Assembly: GCF_004208635.1 (NCBI RefSeq)
Contig: NZ_CP035806.1
Coordinates: 2,790,001 to 2,854,000, forward strand
Length of the DNA: 64,000 nt
Source of the DNA: Leucobacter triazinivorans
Lineage (GTDB): Bacteria > Actinomycetota > Actinomycetes > Actinomycetales > Microbacteriaceae
Direction: 5' to 3'
The translations under genes and the position numbers were made by a program. The stretch's first letter is position 1; each line of letters starts with the position of its first letter. Under the pieces are notes generated by a model. The model ran no database searches and had not been told where the DNA came from. It worked only from the letters and a program-made list of their open reading frames with translations. Of this stretch, positions 24,668-33,905 are shown one piece after another.

Positions 24668-26904
24668 GTCTCACCACGGACGTCGTCGAGCCGCTGCAGC
24701 TCGACGTCTCAGGGATGACCTGCGCCGCCTGTGCGGGCCGTGTCGAGCGCGCCCTGAACAAGATCGAGGGCGTCACCGCGAGCGTGAACTACGCGACCGA
24801 GCGCGCCATCGTCTCCGGTCTCGGTACCGCCCGCGCGGGCGAGGCCCTCGAGCGCGTCGAGAAAGCCGGCTACGGCGCCCGCATCCACGACGAAGCGGAC
24901 GACGCCTGGTCCAAGCGCGCCACCGAGGTGCGCATCACCTCGCTGCGGCGACGGCTGATCCTCGCCGCCGTGCTCACGGTACCGCTCATGGATCTCACGA
25001 TCGTGCTCGCCCTTGTCCCCGAGTGGCGTTTCCCCGGCTGGGAGTGGCTTTGCGTCGCCCTCGCCGTGCCGATCGTCACCTGGGCGGCCTGGCCGTTCCA
25101 CAAGGCGACCCTCAGAAACCTCCGCCACGGCGACGTCAGCATGGACACCCTCGTCTCCCTCGGCATCACTGCCTCCTTCGGCTGGTCGGTAGTGACGCTG
25201 CTGTTCGGCATCGAGGGGGGCGGGACTAGGTACTGGCTCGGTATCGGCGCCACCCCCGAGGGGGCGAACGCCATCTACCTCGACGTCGCCGCCGGTATGA
25301 CCACCTTCCAGCTGGCGGGCCGTTACTTCGAGACCCGCTCCCGCCGCAAGGCCGGCGACGTGCTCGGCGCGCTCAGCGAGCTCGCCGCCACGCACGTCCG
25401 CATCCAGCGCGACGGCGCCGAAGAGATCGTGCCCGCCTCCGCGCTCCGCGTCGACGACGTGTTCGTCGTGCTGCCGGGCGAAACCCTCCCTGCCGACGGT
25501 ACCGTGGTCGCCGGCAGCGCCGACATCGACGCCAGCATGCTCACCGGCGAACCGCTCCCCGTTGCCGCCGGACGCGGTGACACCGTGATCGGGGGCACGA
25601 TCAGCACCAACGGCCGCCTCGAGGTGTGCACGAGCTCCGTGGGTGCGCACACTCAGCTCGCGCAGATGGCCGCCCTCGCCGAGCAGGCCCAGGCCCGCAA
25701 AGCTCGCGTGCAGACTCTCGTCGACCGCGTCACCCGCTACTTCGTGCCCGGCGTGATCGTCCTAGCTATCTTCGTCACCGCCGGGTGGATGCTCGCCGGC
25801 CGCTCATTCGAGGAAGCCTTCGGGATTGGCATCTCCACCCTCATCATCGCCTGCCCCTGCGCCTTGGGGCTCGCCACCCCGACCGCGCTCATGGTCGGCA
25901 TCGGCCGGGGCGCCAGCCTCGGGATCCTCGTCAAGGGGCAGGACGCGCTCGAGGCGAGCGGCACGATCACCACGGTGGTGCTCGACAAGACCGGCACCCT
26001 GACCACCGGCGAGATGAGCGTGCGCAGCATCGCCGCTGTCCCCGGCGTTGGCGAACACGAGCTGCTGCGCATCGCCGCCTCAGTCGAGCAGGGGTCTGAG
26101 CACCTCATCGCCCGCGCCATCGTCGCGGCCGCGAAGCAGCAGATCACCGACCTCGACCATGTCAGAGACTTCATCGCCGTACCGGGCCGGGGCGCCTCCG
26201 GCACCGTCGCCGGCGACACCGTTCTGATCGGCAGCCTTGCCTACATGGACGAGCAGGGCGTCTCCACCGGAGCCGCCCGCGTCTACCTCACCGAAGCCGA
26301 CCCCACTGAGTCGCCCGTGTTCGTTGCCCAGGCGGGACGCCTCATCGGTCGCTTCGGCCTCGCTGACACCATCAAGCCGAACGCCCGGGCCGCGATCCAG
26401 GCGCTCCGGCAGCAGGGCCTCACCACGGTGCTGCTGACCGGCGACTCCCGCGCCGTCGCCGAGGAGATCGCCGGCACCCTCGGCATTGACCGCGTCTGTG
26501 CCGAAGTGCTGCCCGCCGAGAAGGCCGATGCGATCCGCGAGCTGCAGGCTGCGGGGGAGCGGGTCGCTATGGTCGGGGACGGCATCAACGACGCCGTCGC
26601 CCTCGCCGCCGCCGATCTCGGCCTTGCCGTCGTCTCCGGCACCGACATCGCCCTCAAGTCGGCCGACATCATCCTCGTGCGGGAGGACCTCGCCGTGATC
26701 CCCGAGGCGATCGAGCTGTCGCGGCGCACCCTGCGCACCATCCGCGTGAACCTGGGCTGGGCGTTCGGCTACAACCTTGCCGCGATCCCGATCGCCGCCG
26801 CCGGATTCCTGAACCCCCTCATTGCCGCCGGTGCGATGGCGCTCTCCTCGGTGCTCGTCGTGTTCAACAGCCTCCGGCTGCAGAACTTCCGCCGCAGGGT
26901 CTAG
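24664..26904 (+). CDS. copA: Cu(I)-exporting P1B-type ATPase
   Basis: A 746-aa ATPase with one N-terminal HMA domain (GMTCAACAGRVE), the transmembrane metal site CPC (IIACPCALGLATPTA), TGEP actuator loop, phosphorylation motif DKTGTLTTGE, and the MVGDGINDAVAL hinge. The ATP-binding HP motif reads SEHLIARAI instead of the usual SEHP. GTG 24,664 overlaps the upstream stop; the frame stays open far upstream but only as a shadow of the CopD-CtaG gene. It exports copper from the cytoplasm. Confidence 0.93.
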   Translation: MSLTTDVVEPLQLDVSGMTCAACAGRVERALNKIEGVTASVNYATERAIVSGLGTARAGEALERVEKAGYGARIHDEADDAWSKRATEVRITSLRRRLILAAVLTVPLMDLTIVLALVPEWRFPGWEWLCVALAVPIVTWAAWPFHKATLRNLRHGDVSMDTLVSLGITASFGWSVVTLLFGIEGGGTRYWLGIGATPEGANAIYLDVAAGMTTFQLAGRYFETRSRRKAGDVLGALSELAATHVRIQRDGAEEIVPASALRVDDVFVVLPGETLPADGTVVAGSADIDASMLTGEPLPVAAGRGDTVIGGTISTNGRLEVCTSSVGAHTQLAQMAALAEQAQARKARVQTLVDRVTRYFVPGVIVLAIFVTAGWMLAGRSFEEAFGIGISTLIIACPCALGLATPTALMVGIGRGASLGILVKGQDALEASGTITTVVLDKTGTLTTGEMSVRSIAAVPGVGEHELLRIAASVEQGSEHLIARAIVAAAKQQITDLDHVRDFIAVPGRGASGTVAGDTVLIGSLAYMDEQGVSTGAARVYLTEADPTESPVFVAQAGRLIGRFGLADTIKPNARAAIQALRQQGLTTVLLTGDSRAVAEEIAGTLGIDRVCAEVLPAEKADAIRELQAAGERVAMVGDGINDAVALAAADLGLAVVSGTDIALKSADIILVREDLAVIPEAIELSRRTLRTIRVNLGWAFGYNLAAIPIAAAGFLNPLIAAGAMALSSVLVVFNSLRLQNFRRRV

Positions 26905-26909
26905 CCGGG

Positions 26910-27734
26910 GTGCCCCAGATGCGACCGCCCCAGTATGCGCGCTTCGATGTCGTCCCGATCTCGAAGCGCCGACTGCGCTGGGAGCTCGCGATTGTGCTCG
27001 CCCTGTCCTTCGGTTACGCGGGGGTGCAGTCGATCATCACGATCCTGCGCCGCCTCAGCCAGGAGACCGCGCTCGCCTCCCAGACCGCCACGATCAACCG
27101 GCCGCTCGCCGAGCAGCCCCTCTTCGACCTCGCCTATCAACTGCTCGGCTTCTTCGGGGAACTCGCGCCCGTGGCGCTCGTGGCGTACCTGCTCTGGCGC
27201 AGTGCCGCACCGCACCTCGGGAATCTCGGGCTCGGCCGTCTCCCCGGCAGGGACGGCCGTTGGTGGCTGGCCGACACCGGCTGGGGCGTCTTGCTCGCGG
27301 CCGCGATCGGGATCCCGGGGCTCGCGTTCTACCTCTTCTCGCGCATCATCGGCATCAATGCGAACGTCGTGCCGACCGCTCTCGACGCCTACTGGTGGAC
27401 AGTGCCCGTGCTGATCCTCTCCGCTCTGCGCGCAGCTCTCGGCGAGGAGCTCATCGTCGTCGCCTACTTCTTCGACCGCATGCGGCGCCTCGGGGTCGGC
27501 CCGCTCGCCACCATCGTCTCGAGCGCACTGCTGCGCGGCAGTTACCACCTCTACCAGGGCATCGGCGCGTTCATCGGCAACGTCGTGATGGGGCTCCTCT
27601 TCGGCTGGGTGTACCACCGCTGGGGGCGGTCACTGCCGCTCATCATCGCGCACTGGCTGCTCAACATCGTCAGCTTCGTCGGCTACCCGCTCGCGCTGCT
27701 GCTCTGGCCCGCCCTCTTCGAAGTCGCGCCCTAA
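26910..27734 (+). CDS. CPBP-family intramembrane metalloprotease, copy A
   Basis: A 274-aa protein with six to seven helices and the CPBP (Abi/Rce1-like) motifs: ALGEELIVVAYFFDRM, then LLRGSYHLYQG, and IIAHWLLNIVSF. These supply the glutamates and histidines of an intramembrane protease. GTG 26,910 is taken as start; ATG 26,919 is an alternative. It lies 5 bp after copA. A second CPBP gene is at 28,913, but the two are not close copies. Confidence 0.85.
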   Translation: MPQMRPPQYARFDVVPISKRRLRWELAIVLALSFGYAGVQSIITILRRLSQETALASQTATINRPLAEQPLFDLAYQLLGFFGELAPVALVAYLLWRSAAPHLGNLGLGRLPGRDGRWWLADTGWGVLLAAAIGIPGLAFYLFSRIIGINANVVPTALDAYWWTVPVLILSALRAALGEELIVVAYFFDRMRRLGVGPLATIVSSALLRGSYHLYQGIGAFIGNVVMGLLFGWVYHRWGRSLPLIIAHWLLNIVSFVGYPLALLLWPALFEVAP

Positions 27735-27742
27735 CTTGGCCG

Positions 27743-28351
27743 TTACCCGTTCATGAGCAAGAGCATCGCCGCCATACCTGCCGCCATCAGACAGTGGCAG
27801 AGCGCGTGCAGCCGCTCCCCGCGGATCGCCGCCGAACGGTACGCCCACCACATCGCGATCGCCGCGCTCCCGACGACAAAGACCCCGTTCACGATATCTA
27901 CCCAGAGCGGTGTCGTCATCATCATCTCCATGGCTTCACCACTGCCTGCACCATGGCCGGACGAGGCCTCGTCCCCGCCCATTCCAGCCATGAGCAGCGG
28001 CATTGCCGCGATCATCCACACCATCGCCGCGGCGAGCCAGATATGCCCGGCGAGATCCACGCGACGACTGAGCAGCGGCGCCTTCCAGAGCCCCGGCATC
28101 AGTGCGAGCGCGAGCACGGTGAAGACCACGATCTGCGCCCAGTTCAGCGCTGCCGGGATCATCATGAACCAGCACATCGCGATCATTCCGGCGCTCATCA
28201 CCAGGTGCATGAGGTGGATCGCTGTCGACTCGAGCACCGGGCCACGCGGGGCACCGGGCGGCGGCCAGTGCGCGATGAGGCGCACGAGGCAGTACACCCC
28301 GGTGAATGCGAAGACGACGGTGAGAATGAGATTCCACGGGGCAGACAGCAT
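27743..28351 (-). CDS. DUF5134-family membrane protein, copy B
   Basis: The 202-aa product shares with copy A (13,663-14,271) the N-terminal helix (APWNLILTVVFAFTGVYC) and the AAMPLLMAG segment, a Gly/His/Met-rich loop (SSGHGAGSGEAMEMMM), and a final Cys/His/Met helix (HALCHCLMAAGMAAMLLLM). It converges with CPBP copy A with an 8-bp gap. Operator site 3 lies 17 bp upstream of its start, as site 1 does for copy A. Confidence 0.8.
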   Translation of the reverse strand: MLSAPWNLILTVVFAFTGVYCLVRLIAHWPPPGAPRGPVLESTAIHLMHLVMSAGMIAMCWFMMIPAALNWAQIVVFTVLALALMPGLWKAPLLSRRVDLAGHIWLAAAMVWMIAAMPLLMAGMGGDEASSGHGAGSGEAMEMMMTTPLWVDIVNGVFVVGSAAIAMWWAYRSAAIRGERLHALCHCLMAAGMAAMLLLMNG

Positions 28352-28367
28352 ACAGCCGAGCTTACAT

Positions 28368-28380
28368 CTACATCATGTAG
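28368..28380. promoter_or_regulatory. Operator dyad CTACA-N3-TGTAG, site 3 (divergent)
   Basis: CTACATCATGTAG lies between the minus-strand DUF5134 gene (start 28,351) and the plus-strand DUF4418-like gene (start 28,499), so it could govern both directions. Confidence 0.75.
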
Positions 28381-28498
28381 AGTACGGGGCGAGGCCCGCA
28401 CCCCTCACAGTTCCCCGAACCTGGGGCAGGGGAGGAGAGATCCCGGGCGCCCGGCGCGGCCCAGACCCCCTGCGGCGTCCGCGAAAGGAATACCGACC

Positions 28499-28891
28499 AT
28501 GACCGTACTCGCCTTCGCCGTCGGCGGCATCCTCACCGCCACCGGCGTGATCGCCTACTTCGCCTCCGACGCGAGCAGCATGACCGCCCTCATCCCCGCA
28601 GCGCTCGGTGTGCTCATCCTCATCGCCGCCTTTGTCGCACGCGCGCCGAAGGCCCGCCGACACGCGCTCCACGCCGCCCTCGCGATCGCTCTCCTCGGCA
28701 TCGCCGGTACCGCCATGAACGTGATGAAGCTCGGCGAGCTCTTCGCCGGCACCGCCGAACGCCCGAACGCGGTGATCGCGAGCACCGTCACCTTCGTCGT
28801 GCTCCTCGTGTTCCTCGCCGCCGGCATCGCCTCCTTCGTGCGCGCCCGCCGCTACCGCGCCGCCCAGACGCCGACGAACGCCCCCGCCTGA
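28499..28891 (+). CDS. DUF4418-like four-helix membrane protein
   Basis: A 130-aa protein with four helices, no signal peptide, and a basic C-terminus. AAAGGAA lies upstream of ATG 28,499. The first gene after operator site 3 on this strand, it leads a run through CPBP protease, multicopper oxidase, a small membrane protein and cupredoxin. No metal motif is obvious. The family name is from overall resemblance. Confidence 0.6.
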   Translation: MTVLAFAVGGILTATGVIAYFASDASSMTALIPAALGVLILIAAFVARAPKARRHALHAALAIALLGIAGTAMNVMKLGELFAGTAERPNAVIASTVTFVVLLVFLAAGIASFVRARRYRAAQTPTNAPA

Positions 28892-28912
28892 CCCGCAGCT
28901 GCAGACCCCAGC

Positions 28913-29968
28913 ATGTCCAGCCCCGAACCCGAGCCGCGCAAGCCATCTGCGGTGCCGCCATCCTGGGGCTGGGCACGGGGTTCGCAGCAGCTGCGCACCG
29001 TGGAGACCGAACCGCTCGACTACCACCGCCTACTGCGCGGCACCCCCGCCTACCGGTGGTGGAAGCCGCTCGCCCTGCTCCTGCTCTCGGGAGTCTTCTT
29101 CGGCATCCTCACCGTGCTGGTTACCGTGGCGGTTATCCCGGTGCTGACGCTCACAGACCCCGACTACCCCATGCAGGTCGCCGCGGGCACCGCAGAGGTG
29201 CTCGATACGCAGCGGCCCATCTCGGTGCTCGTGAGCATGGTCTCGATCATCATCATGCTCCCGGCGGTGCTGCTCGCAATGCTCGTGATGGGCATGCGGC
29301 CCATCGGCCGGATCTGGTCGGTCGCCGCCCGCATGCGCTGGGGACTCCTCGGCAGGCTGCTCGGCGTCTCCGTGCTCGCCATCGTCGTCATGAACCTTGT
29401 CGGCATCGGCGTCGGCCTGCTCTTCGAGCCCGCCACCGATGCCGCAGCTGCTACTAGCGACACCGGCTTCGACGCGCGCGCCGCGCTGCTATCGATGCTG
29501 CTCGTGCTGTTCCTGGTGCCGCTGCAATCTACCGCCGAAGAGGTCGTCTTCCGCGGGCTCTTCATGCAAGTGCTCGGGGCCTGGATCAGAAGCCCCTGGT
29601 TCGCGATCCTCATCCCCTCGATCGGCTTCGCGTCTCTCCACATCTACGACATCTGGGGGCTCCTCGCCGTCGGGCTGCTCGGCGCCGTCTCCGCCTGGCT
29701 CACCTGGCGTACCGGGGGCCTCGAGGCTGCGATCGCGATCCACATCGTCAACAACTACGTCGCCTTCGGCATCATGGCCTCGGGCCTCACCGGGGAAACC
29801 GCGCAGACCGCAGGCGACGGCAACCCCGCCGGGCTGATCGGCCAGATCGCCGGCCTCGCCCTCTTCGTGTGGCTCACGCTGCGGGTCTTCACCCGAGGCG
29901 GGCACGGCAGGCAGCGCATCGACCTTATCCAGATCCCCGTCGCCCCGCGGGAATGGGGCACCCGGTGA
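28913..29968 (+). CDS. CPBP-family intramembrane metalloprotease, copy B
   Basis: A 351-aa protein with eight or so helices. CPBP motifs are STAEEVVFRGLFMQVLG (EExxxR), PSIGFASLHIYDIWGL (histidine) and IAIHIVNNYVAFG. It ends in a GTGA overlap with the multicopper oxidase gene, so it belongs to the same operon. Whether it processes a substrate encoded nearby is unknown. Confidence 0.88.
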   Translation: MSSPEPEPRKPSAVPPSWGWARGSQQLRTVETEPLDYHRLLRGTPAYRWWKPLALLLLSGVFFGILTVLVTVAVIPVLTLTDPDYPMQVAAGTAEVLDTQRPISVLVSMVSIIIMLPAVLLAMLVMGMRPIGRIWSVAARMRWGLLGRLLGVSVLAIVVMNLVGIGVGLLFEPATDAAAATSDTGFDARAALLSMLLVLFLVPLQSTAEEVVFRGLFMQVLGAWIRSPWFAILIPSIGFASLHIYDIWGLLAVGLLGAVSAWLTWRTGGLEAAIAIHIVNNYVAFGIMASGLTGETAQTAGDGNPAGLIGQIAGLALFVWLTLRVFTRGGHGRQRIDLIQIPVAPREWGTR

Positions 29969-31557
29969 ACGCAGACGAGCCGACCTCCGAGGAGTCGCAC
30001 GGAGCCGCACGCCCGGGCATCACCCGTCGGGGAGTACTCGCGGTCGCCGCCGGCGGCCTGGTCGCCGGCACCGTGATCACGCTGAGCGGCTGGACGCCGC
30101 AGCCCAAACCCATCCTCGCGCCCAGCGGTGGTGTGCGGCGCACACCGCTGCCGATCCCGCCGCTCGCCGAACCCGAGATCGCCCACGACGGCACCCGCAT
30201 CTTCTCCCTCACCGCGCAAACCGGGCAGAGCCGCATCCACCCAGCTGGACCGACCCCGAGCTGGGGCTACAACGGCGCCTTCGCAGGGCCCTCCCTGCGC
30301 GCTGCCGAGGGCGATCGGGTACGGATCGTCGTGCGCAACGAGCTCCCCGAGACGACGACCGTGCACTGGCACGGCTTGAAACTCCCCGCGCAATACGATG
30401 GCGGCCCGCACCAGCCCATCGCCCCCGGCGAGGAATGGATCGCCGAATGGGAGATCGAGCAACCAGCCGCGACCTGCTGGTACCACCCGCACACCCACGG
30501 CACTACCGAAGCACAGGTCACCCGCGGCCTGATGGGTCTATTCATCCTCCAAGACGAGCTCAGCGAGTGGAGCGGCCTGCCGATCGACTACGGTGTCGAC
30601 GACGTGCCCGTCCTCGTCACCGATCGCAGCTTCAACGCCGACGGTACCTTCGCCGCACGCGAACGCACCGCCTTTGGGCTGCTCGGGGACACGGTCATCG
30701 TGAACGGCGCGCTCTCCCCGACGTTCGAGGTCACCCGCGCGCTCACCCGGCTGCGCCTGCTGAACGGTTCCTCGGCGCGCACCTACCACTTCGTGGTTCA
30801 GGGCGCGCCGATGACGCTCGTCGGTACCGAGGCGGGACTGCTGCCCGACCCCACCCCGATCAACAGCGTCACCCTCACCCCAGGGGAGCGGGCCGAGGTC
30901 CTCGTCGAGCTCGAGCCCGGGCAGACCGCCATGCTGCAATCGGTGCCGCATTCGCTGGGTCTCCTGCAGAGTACTTCCCGCGCGGCCGGCGCCGAAGACC
31001 GCTTCGACGTGCTCGAGCTGCGCGCCGCCTCAAGCTTCGCCGGGCCCGACTTGACCATCGCCGGACTCGGCATGATCGCGCAGGTTCTCCCGCCTCCGCT
31101 TGAGGCGCCAGATGTCACCCGGTCGATGGTGCTCACGAACAACCAGATCAACGGCGCCACCATGGAGATGAGCCGCGTCGACCAGGTCGTCACCGTCGGC
31201 GCCCGCGAGCGGTGGGTGATCGATAATCAGCACCACCTGCCCCACAACCTCCACATCCACAACGCGCGCTTCTTGGTCGTCAGCGTCGACGGCGAACCCC
31301 CGCGCGACTACGAGCGCGGCTGGAAAGACACCGTCTATGCGCCGCCCGGTCGTCCCGTGATCATCGACGTCGAGTTCGGTCGCAGCGCCGACCCCGAATG
31401 GCCCTATATGTTCCACTGCCACTGGCTCATGCACCACGACATGGGCATGATGGGGCAGTTCGTCGTGATCGACGACACCCAGGAACCGCCCACCGCGATC
31501 AGCACTCCCGCAGTGCACGCGGGCAACCCCGGAGGAGGCATGAATGGCAGCCACTGA
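29965..31557 (+). CDS. Tat-exported multicopper oxidase (CueO-like)
   Basis: A 530-aa oxidase. The N-terminus has a twin-arginine signal (TRRGVLAVAAGGLVAG). All copper ligands are visible: HWHGL and HPHTHG in domain 1, then HNLHIHNARF and HCHWLMHHDMGMM in domain 3. Such enzymes oxidise Cu(I) to the less toxic Cu(II) outside the membrane. The start is GTG 29,965 in the stop overlap of the CPBP gene. The last 14 bp overlap the next gene. Confidence 0.93.
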   Translation: MNADEPTSEESHGAARPGITRRGVLAVAAGGLVAGTVITLSGWTPQPKPILAPSGGVRRTPLPIPPLAEPEIAHDGTRIFSLTAQTGQSRIHPAGPTPSWGYNGAFAGPSLRAAEGDRVRIVVRNELPETTTVHWHGLKLPAQYDGGPHQPIAPGEEWIAEWEIEQPAATCWYHPHTHGTTEAQVTRGLMGLFILQDELSEWSGLPIDYGVDDVPVLVTDRSFNADGTFAARERTAFGLLGDTVIVNGALSPTFEVTRALTRLRLLNGSSARTYHFVVQGAPMTLVGTEAGLLPDPTPINSVTLTPGERAEVLVELEPGQTAMLQSVPHSLGLLQSTSRAAGAEDRFDVLELRAASSFAGPDLTIAGLGMIAQVLPPPLEAPDVTRSMVLTNNQINGATMEMSRVDQVVTVGARERWVIDNQHHLPHNLHIHNARFLVVSVDGEPPRDYERGWKDTVYAPPGRPVIIDVEFGRSADPEWPYMFHCHWLMHHDMGMMGQFVVIDDTQEPPTAISTPAVHAGNPGGGMNGSH

Positions 31558-32011
31558 CGACACCGCCGCCCGCCCGAGCAGAGCTCGCCGGTTGCTCGGG
31601 GCGCTCGCGCGCTGGGTGCTCATCGTTCACGCCGCACTGCTGGTCGCGCAGCCGTTCATCGCCGGGACGATGCTCGACGGCCGCAGCGCCGACGCCCAAG
31701 CCTGGCACCTGAACATCGGCATGGCCCTGCCCGCCATCGGATTCGTGCAGATCATCGTCACACTCCTCGCCTGGCGACTCGCCCGCTGGCCCCAGGGCGC
31801 TTTCACCGGCTCGATCGCCGTCTGGGTGCTCGAACTTGCCCAGTTCTTCATCGGCTATCTGGGCATGCCGCTCGCGATGCACATCCCGCTCGGCCTGCTC
31901 CTCGTCGTTGCCGGGGTCGGCATGGCCTACTGCTACGGCTACCGAGCTGCTCCCGCACAGCCAGGTGGCTCCGCGCAGCCTGCGCGAAGCGCGGACGAAC
32001 TGACCCCTTGA
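31544..32011 (+). CDS. Four-helix membrane protein next to the multicopper oxidase
   Basis: The 155-aa protein has four helices (for example WVLIVHAALLVAQPFIAGTML and LAMHIPLGLLLVVAGVGMAYCYG) with histidines near membrane faces. That pattern resembles small cytochrome-b-like or DUF6220-type proteins, but no firm assignment is possible. It starts inside the oxidase gene, 14 bp before its end, and is followed 20 bp later by a cupredoxin. Confidence 0.6.
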   Translation: MAATDDTAARPSRARRLLGALARWVLIVHAALLVAQPFIAGTMLDGRSADAQAWHLNIGMALPAIGFVQIIVTLLAWRLARWPQGAFTGSIAVWVLELAQFFIGYLGMPLAMHIPLGLLLVVAGVGMAYCYGYRAAPAQPGGSAQPARSADELTP

Positions 32012-32031
32012 GATTGAGAGGAAGACACACG

Positions 32032-32412
32032 ATGGACACCGATACCCGCCGTATTCTCATGCACGCCCTCGGAGCCGTACTGGCGGTCGGGCTGCTCGGT
32101 GGCCTCGCCGCCTGCGCCGCGGCGAAGCCCGAGGTCACCCCCTCTGCTGATGACGCGGACCCCGCCGTCACCGTGCGCGCCTACGACAACGCCTACGACA
32201 TGGCCGAGGTCGACGTCACCGAGGGCGAAGCGGTGCGCTGGGTGTTCGAGGGGCAATCCAAGCACGACGTCGTCGCCGGGGACGCGAGCTTCGTGAGCGA
32301 ACTCATGCGGCAGGGGAGCTTCACCCACGTCTTCGATGAGGCCGGCAGCTACGAGTACGACTGCTCGATCCACGCCGAAATGAAAGGCGTCGTCAACGTG
32401 ACGGCCGACTGA
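32032..32412 (+). CDS. Cupredoxin lipoprotein (plastocyanin/amicyanin-like)
   Basis: The 126-aa protein has a lipoprotein signal (LLGGLAAC lipobox) and a cupredoxin domain. Blue-copper ligands are apparent as the His in SKHDVV and the cluster YDCSIHAEMKG (C-x2-H-x2-M). GAGAGGAAG precedes ATG 32,032. It may take electrons from, or hand copper to, the multicopper oxidase. Maturation would need LspA and Lnt, both encoded in this island. Confidence 0.9.
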   Translation: MDTDTRRILMHALGAVLAVGLLGGLAACAAAKPEVTPSADDADPAVTVRAYDNAYDMAEVDVTEGEAVRWVFEGQSKHDVVAGDASFVSELMRQGSFTHVFDEAGSYEYDCSIHAEMKGVVNVTAD

Positions 32413-32509
32413 CCCATGCCCAGGATCCCGCACGCGCAGCGCGCACCCGATCGCCACCGCTCCTCGAGCAGCCGTCAGGCATTCGGCCTCGCCTGTGTAG
32501 ATTCGAACC

Positions 32510-33124
32510 ATGACCACGAGCGCTGAGACACCGCTACGCCGACGACGCATCGGCTTCGCCTGGTTCTCGATCTTCGCCGGTATCGTTGGCTGGTTCGCCT
32601 CCTTCGAGCTGCTCACCGAGTACATCAAGACGCTGCAGGAACCCACCCACTTACCGAACTGCAACATCTCGAAGCTCGTCACCTGCGGGCCGAACATGGA
32701 CTCCTGGCAGGGTTCGCTCTTCGGATTCTCCAACACCATCATCGGCGTCACCGCCTTCACTGCCCCGATCCTCGTCGGCGCCGCGATCCTCGCCGGAGCT
32801 CACTTCGCCCGGTGGTTCTGGCGGCTCTACTGCCTCGGCCTCCTCGGAGGCATCGTCTTCATCACCTGGCTGCAGTACCAGAGCTTCTACTCCCTCGCGA
32901 CGCTCTGCCCCTGGTGCATGGTGGTCTGGACGGCAATGATCCCGCTCTGGTGGATCACCCTCGCGAAGGCGGGCGCCGACGGGAACCTCCTTGCAGGGGA
33001 TACGAGTGTGCGCGCGTTCAAAGGGTTCGCCTCCTGGGCGTGGGTCGCGATCCTCCTCCACTTTGTCATCGTTGCTGTCGTCGCACAGCTCGCGGTCGAC
33101 TGGCTCTTGGAGTTCCGGCTCTGA
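32510..33124 (+). CDS. VKOR-family quinone-dependent disulfide oxidase
   Basis: A 204-aa protein with four to five helices. The VKOR loop cysteines are in CNISKLVTCG and the active CxxC in ATLCPWCMVVW. A conserved Ser/Asn region (FGFSNTIIG) is also present. It reoxidises DsbA-like proteins, passing electrons to quinone. This complements the DsbA-like protein at 6,182. Confidence 0.92.
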   Translation: MTTSAETPLRRRRIGFAWFSIFAGIVGWFASFELLTEYIKTLQEPTHLPNCNISKLVTCGPNMDSWQGSLFGFSNTIIGVTAFTAPILVGAAILAGAHFARWFWRLYCLGLLGGIVFITWLQYQSFYSLATLCPWCMVVWTAMIPLWWITLAKAGADGNLLAGDTSVRAFKGFASWAWVAILLHFVIVAVVAQLAVDWLLEFRL

Positions 33125-33208
33125 TCCCTGATGGTCGCGGGCGGAACTCCCAGCCGGCCGTCCTCTTCTTCACAGCCAGGGGTGCTCGCTCTGTCATACG
33201 CTGGCATC

Positions 33209-33517
33209 ATGAACTGCCCGAGTGACGGAACCACCCTGCTGATGAGCGAACGACAGGGGGTCGAGGTCGACTACTGTCCGCAGTGCCGTGGTATCTGGCT
33301 CGACCGGGGCGAGCTCGACAAGATCCTCGAGCGCATGCAGGCCGACACCGCCGAAAAACCGGCCCAGCAGTACTCCGAGCCCCGCTACGACAACCGCGAC
33401 GAACGGCGCTACGACAACCGAGGGCGGGACGGCCACTACGACGACCGCCGGCGCGACCCCCGCTACCGCAAGAAGAAGAGCCCGTTCGAGTTCCTCGGCG
33501 ACATCTTCGAGGGCTAA
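33209..33517 (+). CDS. TFIIB-type zinc-ribbon protein
   Basis: A 102-aa protein with one zinc ribbon: MNCPSDGTTLL and VDYCPQCRGIWLDRGELDKIL, the standard zf-TFIIB pattern (CP-x-D...CP-x-C-x-G-x-W-L-D). The rest is a disordered Arg/Asp/Tyr-rich repeat (RYDNRDERRYDNRGRDGHYDDRR, broken here as two similar units) and a short C-terminal motif (SPFEFLGDIFEG). Function is unknown. It is the last gene of the copper island. Confidence 0.85.
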   Translation: MNCPSDGTTLLMSERQGVEVDYCPQCRGIWLDRGELDKILERMQADTAEKPAQQYSEPRYDNRDERRYDNRGRDGHYDDRRRDPRYRKKKSPFEFLGDIFEG

Positions 33518-33905
33518 GACGCCTGCACGCATTTGAGTGGGCGATACGCTCGTGAACTCACCCCGAGGGGATTCATTCAGGCCAGCTGGACATCAGGCGT
33601 CTCCTTGCTCTTGGCCCGAGCAGGCGCCATGCTCACGACAGTGTGCCTTGGGCCCCATGGAGGAATAGTCCTTGCGGGTATTTTTCTAGATCGTCCGAAC
33701 GGGCCGCGTCTGTGCTGACCCTCCCAGATCTGCGGGCACGTAGACGAAGCGAGGCAACGTAGTGAGACTTCAAACACCAAATGTGCAGGCTTCGACATGA
33801 GGACGCCGACCGCTCTTTTGGCCCACGGCCAGTTCCACCCCATATGAGCACGAACGATTTCGTGAGAACTTCTCTTTCGAAGATGAGCATGTGAATGAAC
33901 GTATG
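33518..33905. other. Junction stretch without a supported gene
   Basis: About 390 bp between the zinc-ribbon gene and operator site 4. Composition drops in GC relative to the left side, and I find no frame with a believable start and product. It separates the metal island from the mobilisation genes and may be an old recombination boundary. Confidence 0.45.

Noticed and set aside
22519-26904. A 1,461-codon open frame ending with CopA
   Set aside because: The part before 24,664 is an antisense-free shadow of the CopD-CtaG gene in another frame, Arg/His/Pro-rich with no domain; only the CopA part is real.
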